64,000 nt of DNA from Capilliphycus salinus (GTDB lineage Bacteria > Cyanobacteriota > Cyanobacteriia > Cyanobacteriales > Microcoleaceae): positions 186,001-250,000 of the forward strand of contig NZ_CP178543.1 in NCBI RefSeq assembly GCF_047276495.1. The letters run 5' to 3'. The position numbers were made by a program, and so were the translations under genes. A model generated the notes under the pieces. It worked only from the letters and a program-made list of their open reading frames with translations. It was not told the DNA's origin and did no database searches. This document shows positions 1-8,040 of the stretch, piece after piece. Numbering within the stretch: the first letter of the stretch is position 1; each line of letters begins with the position of its first letter.

Positions 1-525
1 TTTATAGCCAATAGTATGCCCGTCAGAGATGTAGAATTTTTCTGGAAGCCCAATTCTCTACAAATTCAACCCTTTTTTAATCGGGGTGCAAACGGAATTG
101 ATGGCACATTATCCACCGCTTTAGGCATCGCCCACCGCCAACAAAGTAGCGTCTTACTAACAGGTGATTTGGCACTACTTCACGATACCAACGGCTTTTT
201 ACTGCGAAACAAATTCATCGGACATTTAACCATTCTGTTAATTAATAACAACGGAGGCGGTATTTTTGAACTATTACCCATCGCCGAATTTAATCCCCCA
301 TTTGAAGATTATTTTGCAACTCCTCAGGATATTGATTTTGCTCAACTCTGCACAACCTACGGAGTAAACTATCAAAAAATCCAGTCTTGGGAACAACTCA
401 AACAGCTACTAAACCCCCTACCAAAAGCAGGAATTCGAGTGTTAGAAATTCCCACAAACCGAAAATTAGACGCACAATGGCGCCTAAATACACTGAATAA
501 ATTTGCAGCAGAATTAGACGTTTAG
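1..525 (+). CDS. menD: MenD, C-terminal part (SEPHCHC synthase), truncated by window edge
   Basis: This is the last 174 residues of the thiamine-diphosphate enzyme that joins isochorismate and 2-oxoglutarate to give SEPHCHC in phylloquinone (photosystem I quinone) synthesis. The frame is open to base 1 (FIANS before MPVRD), so the visible ATG at 16 is internal and the true start lies left of the window. The FIANSMPVRD stretch is typical of MenD. The TPP/Mg-binding C-terminal domain is visible: a GDLALLHDTNG segment followed by the NNNGGGIF segment. The stop at 523-525 overlaps the stop of the convergent glutaredoxin gene by 4 bases. menB lies 6.5 kb away, so the pathway genes are not one operon here. 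Confidence 0.93.
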   Translation, partial: FIANSMPVRDVEFFWKPNSLQIQPFFNRGANGIDGTLSTALGIAHRQQSSVLLTGDLALLHDTNGFLLRNKFIGHLTILLINNNGGGIFELLPIAEFNPPFEDYFATPQDIDFAQLCTTYGVNYQKIQSWEQLKQLLNPLPKAGIRVLEIPTNRKLDAQWRLNTLNKFAAELDV

Positions 526-839
526 GCGGTTGCTGTTTCAGCCAACAGCGGATCTAACTTTCCTTCGCCATTGAGTTGATAAATATCATCACATCCGCCA
601 ATATGTTGATTATTAATAAAAATTTGGGGAACCGTTCGCCGTCCGTTTGCTCGTTCCGCCATTTGGTTTCGGGCGGTATTATCGCCGTCGATTTTGTACT
701 CGGTGAAATTAACCCCTTTCCACCATAATAACAGCTTGGCTCGGATACAATAGGGGCAAGTTTGCCAAGTGTAAATTTCAACATTTGCTTTAACTTGTTC
801 GGGATGCCGCCCCAGAATAGGATTAAGAAAATCAAACAT
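522..839 (-). CDS. grxC: Glutaredoxin (dithiol, GrxC type)
   Basis: A 105-residue cytosolic thiol-disulfide oxidoreductase that uses glutathione. The dithiol active site CPYC is at residues 28-31. The cis-proline TVPQIFIN segment and the GG-C-DD glutathione-binding segment (IGGCDDIYQL) follow in the right order. Length is normal for a glutaredoxin with a short N-terminal extension of about 18 residues before the first strand. The gene is convergent with menD and its stop overlaps the menD stop, so the pair must share or lack a terminator. The exact start is the only ATG that keeps the N-terminal strand. Confidence 0.92.
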   Translation of the reverse strand: MFDFLNPILGRHPEQVKANVEIYTWQTCPYCIRAKLLLWWKGVNFTEYKIDGDNTARNQMAERANGRRTVPQIFINNQHIGGCDDIYQLNGEGKLDPLLAETATA

Positions 840-884
840 AATTCCAAGTCTTATTAAGTGATCGGTGTGCTAAAATAGAGTCAG

Positions 885-1271
885 TTAAAACATCGGTGTA
901 ATCCGTTTAATTTCATTTTGAGCGCGAGATAACCGCCTCAAGTCTTTGAGCATGACAACATAGTAATGAACGGTAAACAAAAGATTGATTCCGAAAAAAA
1001 TAGCAGTCAATAAAAACCTAAACATTGTTCCAAAGCTCAACTCGGAAGCCATTGTAAAAATCGAAAAGACAATGGAACACAAACCAAACCCGGCAGAAAA
1101 GGAACTCAGAATCAGCAAACGAACTTTAGACATTTTTGACTTTAAAAACGATGGATGGGTTGAATAGTGAAACAACCGATAAGTCATTGCCTGCCAATGA
1201 CTCGACTCTGACCTATTATTCCTGATTTCCCCCCTAAAGTTCAAGTTTTTTCTGGAATTTTTCCCGAGCAT
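885..1271 (-). CDS. Hypothetical small membrane protein
   Basis: I do not recognise a family. The product is up to 128 residues with a basic N-terminal part and two hydrophobic segments (roughly residues 50-74 and 80-108), the second ending in a HYYVVML stretch, then a basic C-terminal tail. This predicts a two-helix inner or thylakoid membrane protein with both ends on the same side. Alternative starts are the ATG at 1187 (MTYRLF, 100 residues) or a Met just before the first helix; the ATG at 1271 has a weak GGAATAG upstream. The gene stands alone upstream of glutaredoxin on the same strand (45 bp gap) and could be cotranscribed with it. Confidence 0.5.
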   Translation of the reverse strand: MLGKNSRKNLNFRGEIRNNRSESSHWQAMTYRLFHYSTHPSFLKSKMSKVRLLILSSFSAGFGLCSIVFSIFTMASELSFGTMFRFLLTAIFFGINLLFTVHYYVVMLKDLRRLSRAQNEIKRITPMF

Positions 1272-1401
1272 CTATTCCGAGGATAAGGGGTAACAATGGC
1301 TCTCTATCGGTGCCAAGTTCGTGATATTCACAAAACCGGAACATATTGCTGACAGAGAGCCAGAGTTCAATCTTTTCTAACAACTCCCAACACCCGCCTA
1401 A

Positions 1402-2184
1402 TTAAATTTTTTGGAGTTTTTGACGTAATTCTTCCAACTCCGTATCCACTTTAGGTTTTTGGGGTTGAGTCTCAGGAGCAGCAGGCGCTTCACCTGCGGG
1501 AAGTTGACCTTGAGGTTGAGCCGAACCGCCAAGCATTTGGGCCTTGAGCGCTTCTAACTCGTCATCGATACCGTTTCCGGCTTCGAGCGCTTGAAACTGA
1601 CTTTCTAAGTCCGCACCGGCTAATTCTGCAAGACCCTGAGAACGGGCTTCGGCTACCAGAACTTTTTCTTCCATGCGCTCGAAAGCGGCTATCGAGCCTG
1701 TGGTATTTATACCATTAATCAAGTCCTGCAACTGCTTATTAACGTCTGCTGCTCGTTTGCGAGCAATAAGCATCTCTTTCTTAGTCTTGGCTTCAGAAAT
1801 TTTACTCTCTAGCTGAATTAAGTTGCGCTTGAGAGTCTCAACTTGAGCCGTTTGACTATCGAGAGCAACTTTAATAATATTGGCTTGCTCCTGATAACTT
1901 TTCTTGCGTTGCAAAGCTTCTCGGGCGAGGTTTTCATCTCCCTTTTGCAATGCTAATTGAGCGCGAGACTGCCAATTATTGACTTCAGATTGATATTGAT
2001 TGTACTGCTGCTGGCTGCGCTTTTGAGACGCGATCGCCAGAGTCACAGCCTCACGGAGTTTGATCACATCTTCGTGCATATCAATAATAGCTTGCTCCAA
2101 GATCTTCTGGGGATCTTCGGCTTTCTCGATGATATCGTTCAGGTTGGCTCTGATCAGACGGCCGACGCGATCGAGTAGTCCCAT
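1402..2184 (-). CDS. PspA/IM30 family protein with Vipp1-type C-terminal tail (third of array)
   Basis: A 260-residue membrane-remodelling protein of the ESCRT-III-like PspA/Vipp1 family, which forms rings or rods on thylakoid or plasma membranes and protects them under stress. It starts with the short amphipathic helix (MGLLDRVGRLIRANLND), then the long coiled-coil hairpin rich in Lys/Glu/Gln, then the conserved LAREALQRKKSY and FERMEEKV segments. After about residue 215 a flexible Pro/Ala/Gln linker leads to a final helix (VDTELEELRQKL) that matches the extension separating Vipp1 from PspA. It is the last gene of a three-paralogue same-strand array. Which paralogue is the essential Vipp1 cannot be decided without alignment. 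Confidence 0.88.
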   Translation of the reverse strand: MGLLDRVGRLIRANLNDIIEKAEDPQKILEQAIIDMHEDVIKLREAVTLAIASQKRSQQQYNQYQSEVNNWQSRAQLALQKGDENLAREALQRKKSYQEQANIIKVALDSQTAQVETLKRNLIQLESKISEAKTKKEMLIARKRAADVNKQLQDLINGINTTGSIAAFERMEEKVLVAEARSQGLAELAGADLESQFQALEAGNGIDDELEALKAQMLGGSAQPQGQLPAGEAPAAPETQPQKPKVDTELEELRQKLQKI

Positions 2185-2395
2185 AATACTGTTTATCCTT
2201 GAATGATTTATACAGTTAAATGCAGCAAGTTGACAAGCGAACGACCTGTATAAAACCAGTTAACTCCCCTTGCAACTTGCGATTGGTTTCTACTTCATAT
2301 CAGCGTCAAGTGAGCCATTTATTAGACACCCGAACAAACGCCCGAGTAAAAGCTAGAATGAAATGCAGTCTCGCAACTCCCAATAAAATCCTCTC

Positions 2396-3175
2396 CTACA
2401 AATTATCAAGTTGCTTGCGTAACTCTTCCAACTCGCTATCAACTTCAGATTTTTGGGCGGAAGTTTGGGGAGCAGAATTGGTTTCACCGGCAGGAAGTGA
2501 ACCTTGAGTTTTGCCAGGGCCGAGCATATTGGCTTTGAGCGCTTCTAACTCATCATCGACGCCGCTTCCGGCTTCGAGCGCTTTAAACTGACTTTCTAAG
2601 TCTGAACCCGCCAATTCTCCTGCTGCTTGAGATCTTGCTTCCATTTGCAGAACTTTTTCTTCCATGCGATCAAAAGCGGCCATTCCCCGACCGGGATCGA
2701 TACCGCTCATCATTCCCTGCAACTGCTCGTTTGCCTTGGCCGCTTGCGCCCGAGCCTTGAGCATATTTTTCTTGGTTTTGGCTTCGGAGATTTTGCTCTC
2801 TAGCTGAATTAAATTGCGTTTAAGAGTATCAACTTGGGTCGTTTGTTGGTCGAGAGTAGCCTTAATGGTGTTGGCTTGCTCCTCATAGCTTTTCTTGCGC
2901 TGCAAAGCTTCTCGGGCGAGGTTTTCATCTCCCTTTTGCAGGGCCAGTTGAGCGCGAGATAACCACTGGTTGGCTTGAGACTGATATTGATTATATTGTT
3001 GCTGGCTGCGTTTTTGAGAAGCGATCGCCTGAGCGACGGCCTGACGCAGTTGCACCAGGTCTTCCTGCATATCAATAACAGTTTGCTCTAAGATCTTCTC
3101 GGGATCTTCAGCCTTGCTGACCACATCGTTTAGATTCGCTCTCACGACACGGCTAATCCGATCGAATAGTCCCAT
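2396..3175 (-). CDS. PspA/IM30 family protein with Vipp1-type C-terminal tail (second of array)
   Basis: A 259-residue paralogue of its downstream neighbour, with the same order: N-terminal amphipathic helix (MGLFDRISRVVRANLND), coiled-coil core, linker and a final VDSELEELRKQL helix. This tail makes it a good Vipp1 candidate; Vipp1 is needed for thylakoid membrane maintenance. The DNA is nearly identical to the downstream gene over blocks such as 2520-2620 versus 1540-1610 and 2880-2945 versus 1890-1960, which suggests a recent duplication or gene conversion. Spacers of 211 and 246 bp to its neighbours leave room for separate promoters, so the three genes need not be one transcript. Confidence 0.88.
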   Translation of the reverse strand: MGLFDRISRVVRANLNDVVSKAEDPEKILEQTVIDMQEDLVQLRQAVAQAIASQKRSQQQYNQYQSQANQWLSRAQLALQKGDENLAREALQRKKSYEEQANTIKATLDQQTTQVDTLKRNLIQLESKISEAKTKKNMLKARAQAAKANEQLQGMMSGIDPGRGMAAFDRMEEKVLQMEARSQAAGELAGSDLESQFKALEAGSGVDDELEALKANMLGPGKTQGSLPAGETNSAPQTSAQKSEVDSELEELRKQLDNL

Positions 3176-3365
3176 AACGCTGTTTTTCCTTGAACGATTT
3201 ATAAAGTTAATTGCAGCAGGTTGACGACGTTAACCTACTTTTAGATTATCAGTTAGCTTTGGGCAACCGCTACTTGCTACTACCTCCAGTTTAACTCTGT
3301 TACCGGATCTCGCCCTCTTGCTCGATACTGAATTTTTTTCAGGTATTGATTAAGCAGAAGTTCGG

Positions 3366-3455
3366 GAGTCACCGAGTCGGGAAAACACTGGTCACTGATA
3401 ACTGGTCACTGATAACTGTTTTCACTGTTCCCTGTTCCCTGTTCCCTGTTCCCTA
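3366..3455. repeat. Short tandem repeats (CACTGATAACTGGT and GTTCCCT units)
   Basis: The stretch begins with repeated copies of a TCACTGATAACTG-type unit (about 3390-3420) and continues as four copies of the heptamer GTTCCCT (about 3427-3454). Heptamer repeats of this kind are known in cyanobacteria as STRR sequences. The array covers the 3' end of the upstream PspA-like gene and supplies its stop codon. Related units occur at 9863-9970 and 17060-17180. Confidence 0.85.
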
Positions 3456-4120
3456 TTGGCGGGTAACATTTTGGCTTTCATCGCCGCCAACTCCGCATCA
3501 ACATCATTATCGTTGCTTTCGAGTGCATCAAACTGTTTTTCGATATCGCTGGCTGAGAGTTCCGCGATCGCCTGAGAACGGGCTTCTAGCTGCATCACCT
3601 GATCTTCCATCTGTTCAAAGGCATTTATGGCGCCGCCGGTGCTGGTATTGCCTAAAATCTCATTGAGTTTTTCAGAAGCCTTCGCACTTCGCGCCCGAGC
3701 AATAAACAAGTCTTTTTTCGCCTTCGCCTCGCTAATTTTACTCTCTAGCTTTCGCATATTTTGCCGCAACTGTTCGACAACTTGACCTTGCTGTTCGAGT
3801 TGAGCAGACATAGCCGCTTCCGTTTCTAGATAAGACTTGCGACGAGTTAAAGCTTCTCGGGCGAGTCCTTCTTCGCCTTTTTGTAGCGCCAGTTGCGCCC
3901 GTCTGTACCATTCTTCGGCGGTGGTTTTCGTCTGAGAACACTGTCGTTCGGTGCGTTTTTGGGTGGCTATTGCTTGAGCCACCGCCTGTCTGAGTTGCAC
4001 CAAGTCCTCCTGCATATCCATCACCGTTTGTTCGAGAATTTTCTCCGGATCTTCGGCTTGGCTAATCAAACTATTAATATTGGCGCGAATAATTCGCCAA
4101 ATGCGGTTAAAAAGTCCCAT
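3422..4120 (-). CDS. PspA/IM30 family protein without Vipp1 tail; C-terminus made of short-repeat DNA (first of array)
   Basis: A 232-residue PspA-like protein with the N-terminal amphipathic helix (MGLFNRIWRIIRANINS), the coiled-coil hairpin and the LAREALTRRKSY segment. It lacks the extra C-terminal helix of the two downstream paralogues, so it is closer to PspA in layout. Its last eleven residues (NREQGTGNREQ) are read from a GGGAACA heptamer repeat, and the stop codon lies at the end of that repeat. The family core ends just before, at about residue 221, so the tail is probably neutral. It is the most divergent of the three paralogues and the first in transcription order. Confidence 0.87.
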   Translation of the reverse strand: MGLFNRIWRIIRANINSLISQAEDPEKILEQTVMDMQEDLVQLRQAVAQAIATQKRTERQCSQTKTTAEEWYRRAQLALQKGEEGLAREALTRRKSYLETEAAMSAQLEQQGQVVEQLRQNMRKLESKISEAKAKKDLFIARARSAKASEKLNEILGNTSTGGAINAFEQMEDQVMQLEARSQAIAELSASDIEKQFDALESNDNDVDAELAAMKAKMLPANREQGTGNREQ

Positions 4121-4220
4121 AATATCTCTTTAAAACTAGGCTGTTGTACATTTAAACTGCATTGGTGGAAATGGGTATCGGGTCTGAGAAATTGGTGATG
4201 ATCAAATGATGGCTAACAGC

Positions 4221-5438
4221 TTATTCTGCCGTTCTCGGGGTATCAAACTGCACGGAAATTCCTTGAACCCGCAGTTCTTCGGCTAACTGTTTGGCGCCTT
4301 GTGGATTATCCAAAGCCCCCATTTGCACTTTTACCCCGGTTTTAAACTCTCGCACGTAGGCATCCGGTACCACTTCTCGGGCTTTTTCCAGCGATCGCTC
4401 ATTGCTGTACGGTGTGACCACATAATACAAATTATCGTTGGCTCTAACGGGATCGGTGTTGGGTTTGGTCGCGGCTCCGGCGGCCGGGGTCGGGGTGACA
4501 GTGGGAGCGGCTGCTGTCGGCGTGGGTGTGGGTTGGGGGGTCGGCGTAGGCGGAACCGGTTCGGGTAACAATTCATTGGTCAGGTTGTTCATTCCCGGAC
4601 CGCTCGGTAAGGGACTCGGAGGTGTTAAACTCGGGCTACCGGCCGAAGGCGGAGTTGGAGTCGCCGGAGTTGGGATCGGATTGGGACTGGGATTAATATT
4701 GCTGAGTGTGTTTAAGTCCAGATCGACAAACTCGCGTGCGGCTAAGTTCGGCTGGGGTTCGATGGGTTCAACGACAGTATTTTCATCGCCGTTTTCCCCT
4801 GCGGTTTGGGCGTTGGGGTTCAATTTATTAAACCAGCGATTTAACCCCAAAGTTGCCATTCCCGACGGCGACATCACCACGTAGCCCAAACCAATGCAGG
4901 ATAACAAAAACAGCAGCATCGAACCAATTCCCACCGGAGTCAATAAACTCGCCGCCCAACTCCGTTGGCGACGTCTAGCCCTGCGTTCTTCTAAACTTTT
5001 AACTAAATTTTGAGAAGATTCCAGATACCCGTCTGGTTGAAGGCTACTGCTTGAAGATGAACTGAACGAAGAAGCGCTTTGATCGGGTTCGGACTGTACC
5101 CGGGTCGCCGAACGTCGGGCCAAAGGTGCCGATTCCGGTACAACGACCGCTTCCCAACCCGATGGGGTTTTGGAACCCGAGGGTTTAGACTGGGGTTTAG
5201 GTGCCGAACTCGGTTCTATGTTGTTTTCGCCTTCGGAGACTGACAACACTTCTGAGGGTTTTTGCGTGTAGGAATTGGAGGGTTTTACCGAAGGGGTGGG
5301 AGTTTGGGCGCGTCGATAGCGTCGATATCTCGACAGTTCGTCTTCGAGTTCAACATCTAGACTCCCCAAGACGCCTTTTAGTACGGGTGGAAGGGAATCT
5401 TTAGATTTGGAACTGTTGACGACAGATGATTGACTCAT
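4221..5438 (-). CDS. Single-pass envelope protein with C-terminal SPOR domain
   Basis: A 405-residue protein. Residues 1-160 are polar and rich in Ser/Pro/Arg, with an RRYRR patch near 39 and a basic ERRARRRQR patch at 151-159. One transmembrane helix follows (about 162-189). Residues 220-335 are a Pro/Thr-rich linker of PTPTP-type repeats, suited to spanning the periplasm or peptidoglycan. Residues 338-400 match a SPOR fold (YYVVTPY, then VQMGALDNPQGAKQLAEEL), a domain that binds denuded glycan strands at division septa. Role in division or cell-wall work is inferred from the domain. The gene is divergent from the DciA-like gene. The low-complexity linker creates long open frames on the other strand that are not genes. 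Confidence 0.8.
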   Translation of the reverse strand: MSQSSVVNSSKSKDSLPPVLKGVLGSLDVELEDELSRYRRYRRAQTPTPSVKPSNSYTQKPSEVLSVSEGENNIEPSSAPKPQSKPSGSKTPSGWEAVVVPESAPLARRSATRVQSEPDQSASSFSSSSSSSLQPDGYLESSQNLVKSLEERRARRRQRSWAASLLTPVGIGSMLLFLLSCIGLGYVVMSPSGMATLGLNRWFNKLNPNAQTAGENGDENTVVEPIEPQPNLAAREFVDLDLNTLSNINPSPNPIPTPATPTPPSAGSPSLTPPSPLPSGPGMNNLTNELLPEPVPPTPTPQPTPTPTAAAPTVTPTPAAGAATKPNTDPVRANDNLYYVVTPYSNERSLEKAREVVPDAYVREFKTGVKVQMGALDNPQGAKQLAEELRVQGISVQFDTPRTAE

Positions 5439-5520
5439 TCGGGGAACTCCTTGCAGTTTTTAATGTTGGCTTGAAAATAATATTAGTAGCTCTTAAGGGT
5501 TGAGTTTCTTTATACGGATA

Positions 5521-6081
5521 ATGTTTCAATCGCTCAATCAGATTTTAGGTCGTTTGCAAGTTCAGCTTTTAACGCCCGAACAGCAGCAGTTCCAATCCAT
5601 TGTTGATCTTTGGCCTACTGTGGTCGGTCAAATGGCGATCGCTCACTCTCGACCGATTTCTCTGAGTCGGGGAGTTTTGCAGGTTGCGACTTCCGGCGCC
5701 AGTTGGTCACAGCAGCTTACCTTGAAGCGATCGCAGATGCTTCGACGGTTAAATCAAAGACTTTCTAATCCTTTGAATGATATCAAGTTTTCTGCCGCTC
5801 TGTGGCACTCTCAACCCGATTTTTCGGGATCTGAGGATCGTTTTCCCGACGAGTCCCCCCAGCATCCGAGTTTTGTTCAAAATCTTCCGTCTCCCTCGAC
5901 TGAAGTTTCTCCGGTTGCGGCTACCCCTGAGGCGGCTTTTCAAAATTGGGCGGAAAGGATTCAACGGAGATCGCATTCTTTACCTGAATGTCCTCAGTGT
6001 CACTGTCCGACGCCGACCGGAGAATTGCAGCGTTGGTCTGTTTGTGCCATGTGTTTTAGCCAACAGCGCCTTCATCTGTAG
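5521..6081 (+). CDS. DUF721/DciA-like protein with C-terminal zinc ribbon
   Basis: A 186-residue protein. Residues 1-90 match DUF721, the domain of DciA, the helicase loader or operator that helps place DnaB on the replication origin in bacteria lacking DnaC: LNQILGRL, then IVDLWPTVVGQMAIAHSRP, then LQVATSGASWSQQL. Residues 100-145 are a low-complexity Ser/Pro linker. The C-terminus has two Cys pairs (CPQCHCP and CAMC, 16 residues apart), which looks like a zinc ribbon. I choose the ATG at 5521, which begins the domain directly; an in-frame TTG at 5500 would add seven residues. A role in replication start is inferred from the family. Confidence 0.78.
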   Translation: MFQSLNQILGRLQVQLLTPEQQQFQSIVDLWPTVVGQMAIAHSRPISLSRGVLQVATSGASWSQQLTLKRSQMLRRLNQRLSNPLNDIKFSAALWHSQPDFSGSEDRFPDESPQHPSFVQNLPSPSTEVSPVAATPEAAFQNWAERIQRRSHSLPECPQCHCPTPTGELQRWSVCAMCFSQQRLHL

Positions 6082-6547
6082 TGGGGATATTCTTGGAGAT
6101 CAACCGGTAAATTCTCGGTTTGTCCGGGTGGCAATTTTTGATTACGGAAACTGCTCCGACTTTCTAACTCGGAGACTGTCCGCTCTCCCCTTTCGGATCT
6201 GTCCCAGGAGATAAATTTTATCCTTCACATTTTACCATTCTTTCTACCCAAAGCGGGATGTCTAAATCTCTTTTTACACTTTTACTTGTCTTTTATCTCT
6301 CTGTGTTTGGCTTGATCCCCATCTGGTTTACCTGGTTGATGTCCCAGTTTGCCTCGATTTACACTTCTCAATATTTGGGGGTTTAATTGTATCTGTTTAT
6401 AAACCGAATATAAAAAAAACATAAAATTCAGTTGTGGGTTGGGGATCGCTCAAACTCAGGCGGAATAATGATTGATCGACCATTAATAGAGGTTCGTCTA
6501 TCGATGAGAATAAAGAATATCAAATCGAGATCCCACAGGAGAACCTC
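6082..6547. other. Spacer between dciA-like and Cys-rich genes
   Basis: Apart from the possible 42-residue peptide at 6258-6386, this spacer holds a small hairpin, CTCCGAC then GTCGGAG-like pairing around 6150-6175. I see no other gene. An AGGAGA ribosome site at 6537-6542 serves the Cys-rich gene that starts at 6548. Confidence 0.5.
6258..6386 (+). CDS. Possible 42-residue membrane peptide
   Basis: A short frame reads MSKSLFTLLLVFYLSVFGL followed by IPIWFTWLMSQ and a short polar end. It has one continuous hydrophobic helix of about 20-25 residues after a single Lys, in the style of the tiny one-helix subunits of photosynthetic or NDH complexes. The ribosome site is weak (AGCGGG close to the ATG). 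I do not recognise the sequence, so this rests on composition and clean start-stop structure only. It lies 176 bp after the DciA-like gene and 161 bp before the Cys-rich small protein, on the same strand. Confidence 0.4.
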   Translation: MSKSLFTLLLVFYLSVFGLIPIWFTWLMSQFASIYTSQYLGV

Positions 6548-6778
6548 ATGGAAGCCTCACACACTTCAACCTCATGCTGTCGCTGCTGCCAACATTACAC
6601 ACCAGAAGGCCGACGAGGTGGAAACTGTAGCCAGCTTCACGTTCCCGTCAAAGGAGGATGGAAGGCTTGTAACCTCGCGATGCTGGCGTTTTCGATGTCT
6701 TGGGAAGAAGCCCACAAAATTGTCGTTTTACCCCAAAAAACCGAAGCCATACCCGAGACTGTCCCCGTTGCTGTTTAG
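6548..6778 (+). CDS. Conserved cyanobacterial Cys-rich small protein
   Basis: A 76-residue protein with Cys at 10, 11, 13, 14, 27 and 41 in the pattern CCRCC, then YTPEGRRGGNC, then GGWKACNLA. This arrangement suggests bound zinc or an iron-sulfur or redox function, but no function is known to me. I recall similar small proteins from other cyanobacteria; that is memory, not a search. The start is fixed by an AGGAGA ribosome site at 6537-6542, six bases before the ATG. A longer open frame over the same DNA (6432-6785) has no such site and an implausible basic product, so I reject it. The gene stands alone. Confidence 0.7.
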   Translation: MEASHTSTSCCRCCQHYTPEGRRGGNCSQLHVPVKGGWKACNLAMLAFSMSWEEAHKIVVLPQKTEAIPETVPVAV

Positions 6779-7058
6779 TGTTTGAGGTGAAACCAACACC
6801 CTCTTGATATTTTCCTTGTCACTGAGTAACCTATTACTTAAAAGTGGGTACTGGGGTTCAACTCAACAACAGTCCTTCACCGAGCGCGTGTTTTAATTCC
6901 GTTCAACATTAAAAAAACAAATTTTCAACCATCACAGGTCATTTACTCTCAATTTAAGATGACTCATTGACGTCACTCTTTTCAAGATAGACTCCAGTCA
7001 TGGCGGGCGGTTATATTATTCTCCAAGAAATAAACTTCTCTCAGCCCGCCCCTAAATT
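6779..7058. other. Spacer with GC-rich inverted repeat
   Basis: Near the menB stop lies GGCGGGC (7002-7008) paired with GCCCGCC (7044-7050), joined by an AT-rich loop that contains TTATATTATT. It resembles the palindromic elements at 16715-17054 and 31081-31140 and may also end menB transcription. I see no gene in the rest of the spacer. Confidence 0.5.
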
Positions 7059-7892
7059 TCAAGGAAGCCAAGGATATTGACGGAAATTCGGCTTTCGTTT
7101 TTCCAAGAATGCTTGTTTTCCTTCTGCACCCTGTTCGGTCATATAATACAACAGGGTGGCATTTCCCGCAAGTTCTTGCAAACCGGCTTGACCATCACAA
7201 TCGGCATTAAACGCCGCCTTTAAACATCGAATTGCTATCGGACTTTTCTCTAAAATTTCGTTCGCCCATTGAACGCCTTCAGCTTCTAATTGTTCAACGG
7301 GAACCACACAATTAACCAACCCCATTTCTAAAGCTTCTTGAGCGTTATACTGGCGACATAAAAACCAAATTTCTCTGGCTTTTTTCTGCCCAACAATTCG
7401 CGCCATATAACTGGCACCAAACCCGCCGTCAAAACTGCCAACTTTCGGCCCGGTTTGCCCAAAAATAGCGTTATCTGCGGCAATCGTCAGGTCACAAACC
7501 AAGTGTAAAACATGACCGCCTCCAATGGCATAACCCGCCACCAACGCAATCACAACTTTCGGCATTGACCGAATTAATCGCTGTAAATCTAACACATTTA
7601 AACGGGGAATTCCGGCTTCATCAATATAGCCGGCTTCTCCCCGCACGCTTTGATCTCCGCCGGAACAAAAGGCATATTTACCATCGGTATGCGGCCCCGC
7701 TCCGGTCAGCAAAACCACCCCAATTTGAGTATCTTCGCGAGCGTCACTAAACGCATTATAAAGCTCATTCACCGTTTGGGGACGGAAAGCATTGCGTTTG
7801 TGAGGACGATTAATGGTAATTTTAGCAATTCCATCCGCCTTGTGATACAGAATATCTTCGTAAGTTTTCGCCGTTTGCCATTCAATAGACAT
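7059..7892 (-). CDS. menB: 1,4-dihydroxy-2-naphthoyl-CoA synthase (MenB)
   Basis: A 277-residue crotonase-fold enzyme that closes the ring of o-succinylbenzoyl-CoA in phylloquinone synthesis. Visible marks are INRPHKRNAFRPQT near the N-terminus, the oxyanion-hole segment FCSGGDQSVRG, the AIGGGHVLHLVCDLTIA helix, and QTGPKVGSFDGGFG, then the C-terminal FRQYPWLP typical of MenB. The length is normal. The gene stands alone, 6.5 kb from menD, and is followed (higher coordinates) by purM on the same strand after 148 bp. Confidence 0.96.
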   Translation of the reverse strand: MSIEWQTAKTYEDILYHKADGIAKITINRPHKRNAFRPQTVNELYNAFSDAREDTQIGVVLLTGAGPHTDGKYAFCSGGDQSVRGEAGYIDEAGIPRLNVLDLQRLIRSMPKVVIALVAGYAIGGGHVLHLVCDLTIAADNAIFGQTGPKVGSFDGGFGASYMARIVGQKKAREIWFLCRQYNAQEALEMGLVNCVVPVEQLEAEGVQWANEILEKSPIAIRCLKAAFNADCDGQAGLQELAGNATLLYYMTEQGAEGKQAFLEKRKPNFRQYPWLP

Positions 7893-8040
7893 CTTTAAAA
7901 CCCGAATAATTTAAAACAGTAATTAAGGTTGAAATTCTTTTTTGAATCTTCAGAACAAATCTTTGCTAAAAAAGCCTCTCCCCGGTTCGATGCAGCCCGG
8001 AGAAATCGAGCCTCAATAGCAAACATAGAAGTATTTCCGA

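Noticed and set aside
4299..4884. Long Gly/Val- or Arg-rich open frames opposite or beside the SPOR-domain gene
   Set aside because: They are the other-frame reading of the Pro/Thr-rich linker and have extreme composition with no ribosome site.
6432..6785. A 117-residue basic frame overlapping the Cys-rich small protein
   Set aside because: The overlapping 6548-6778 frame has a good AGGAGA site and conserved-looking motifs; this one has neither.
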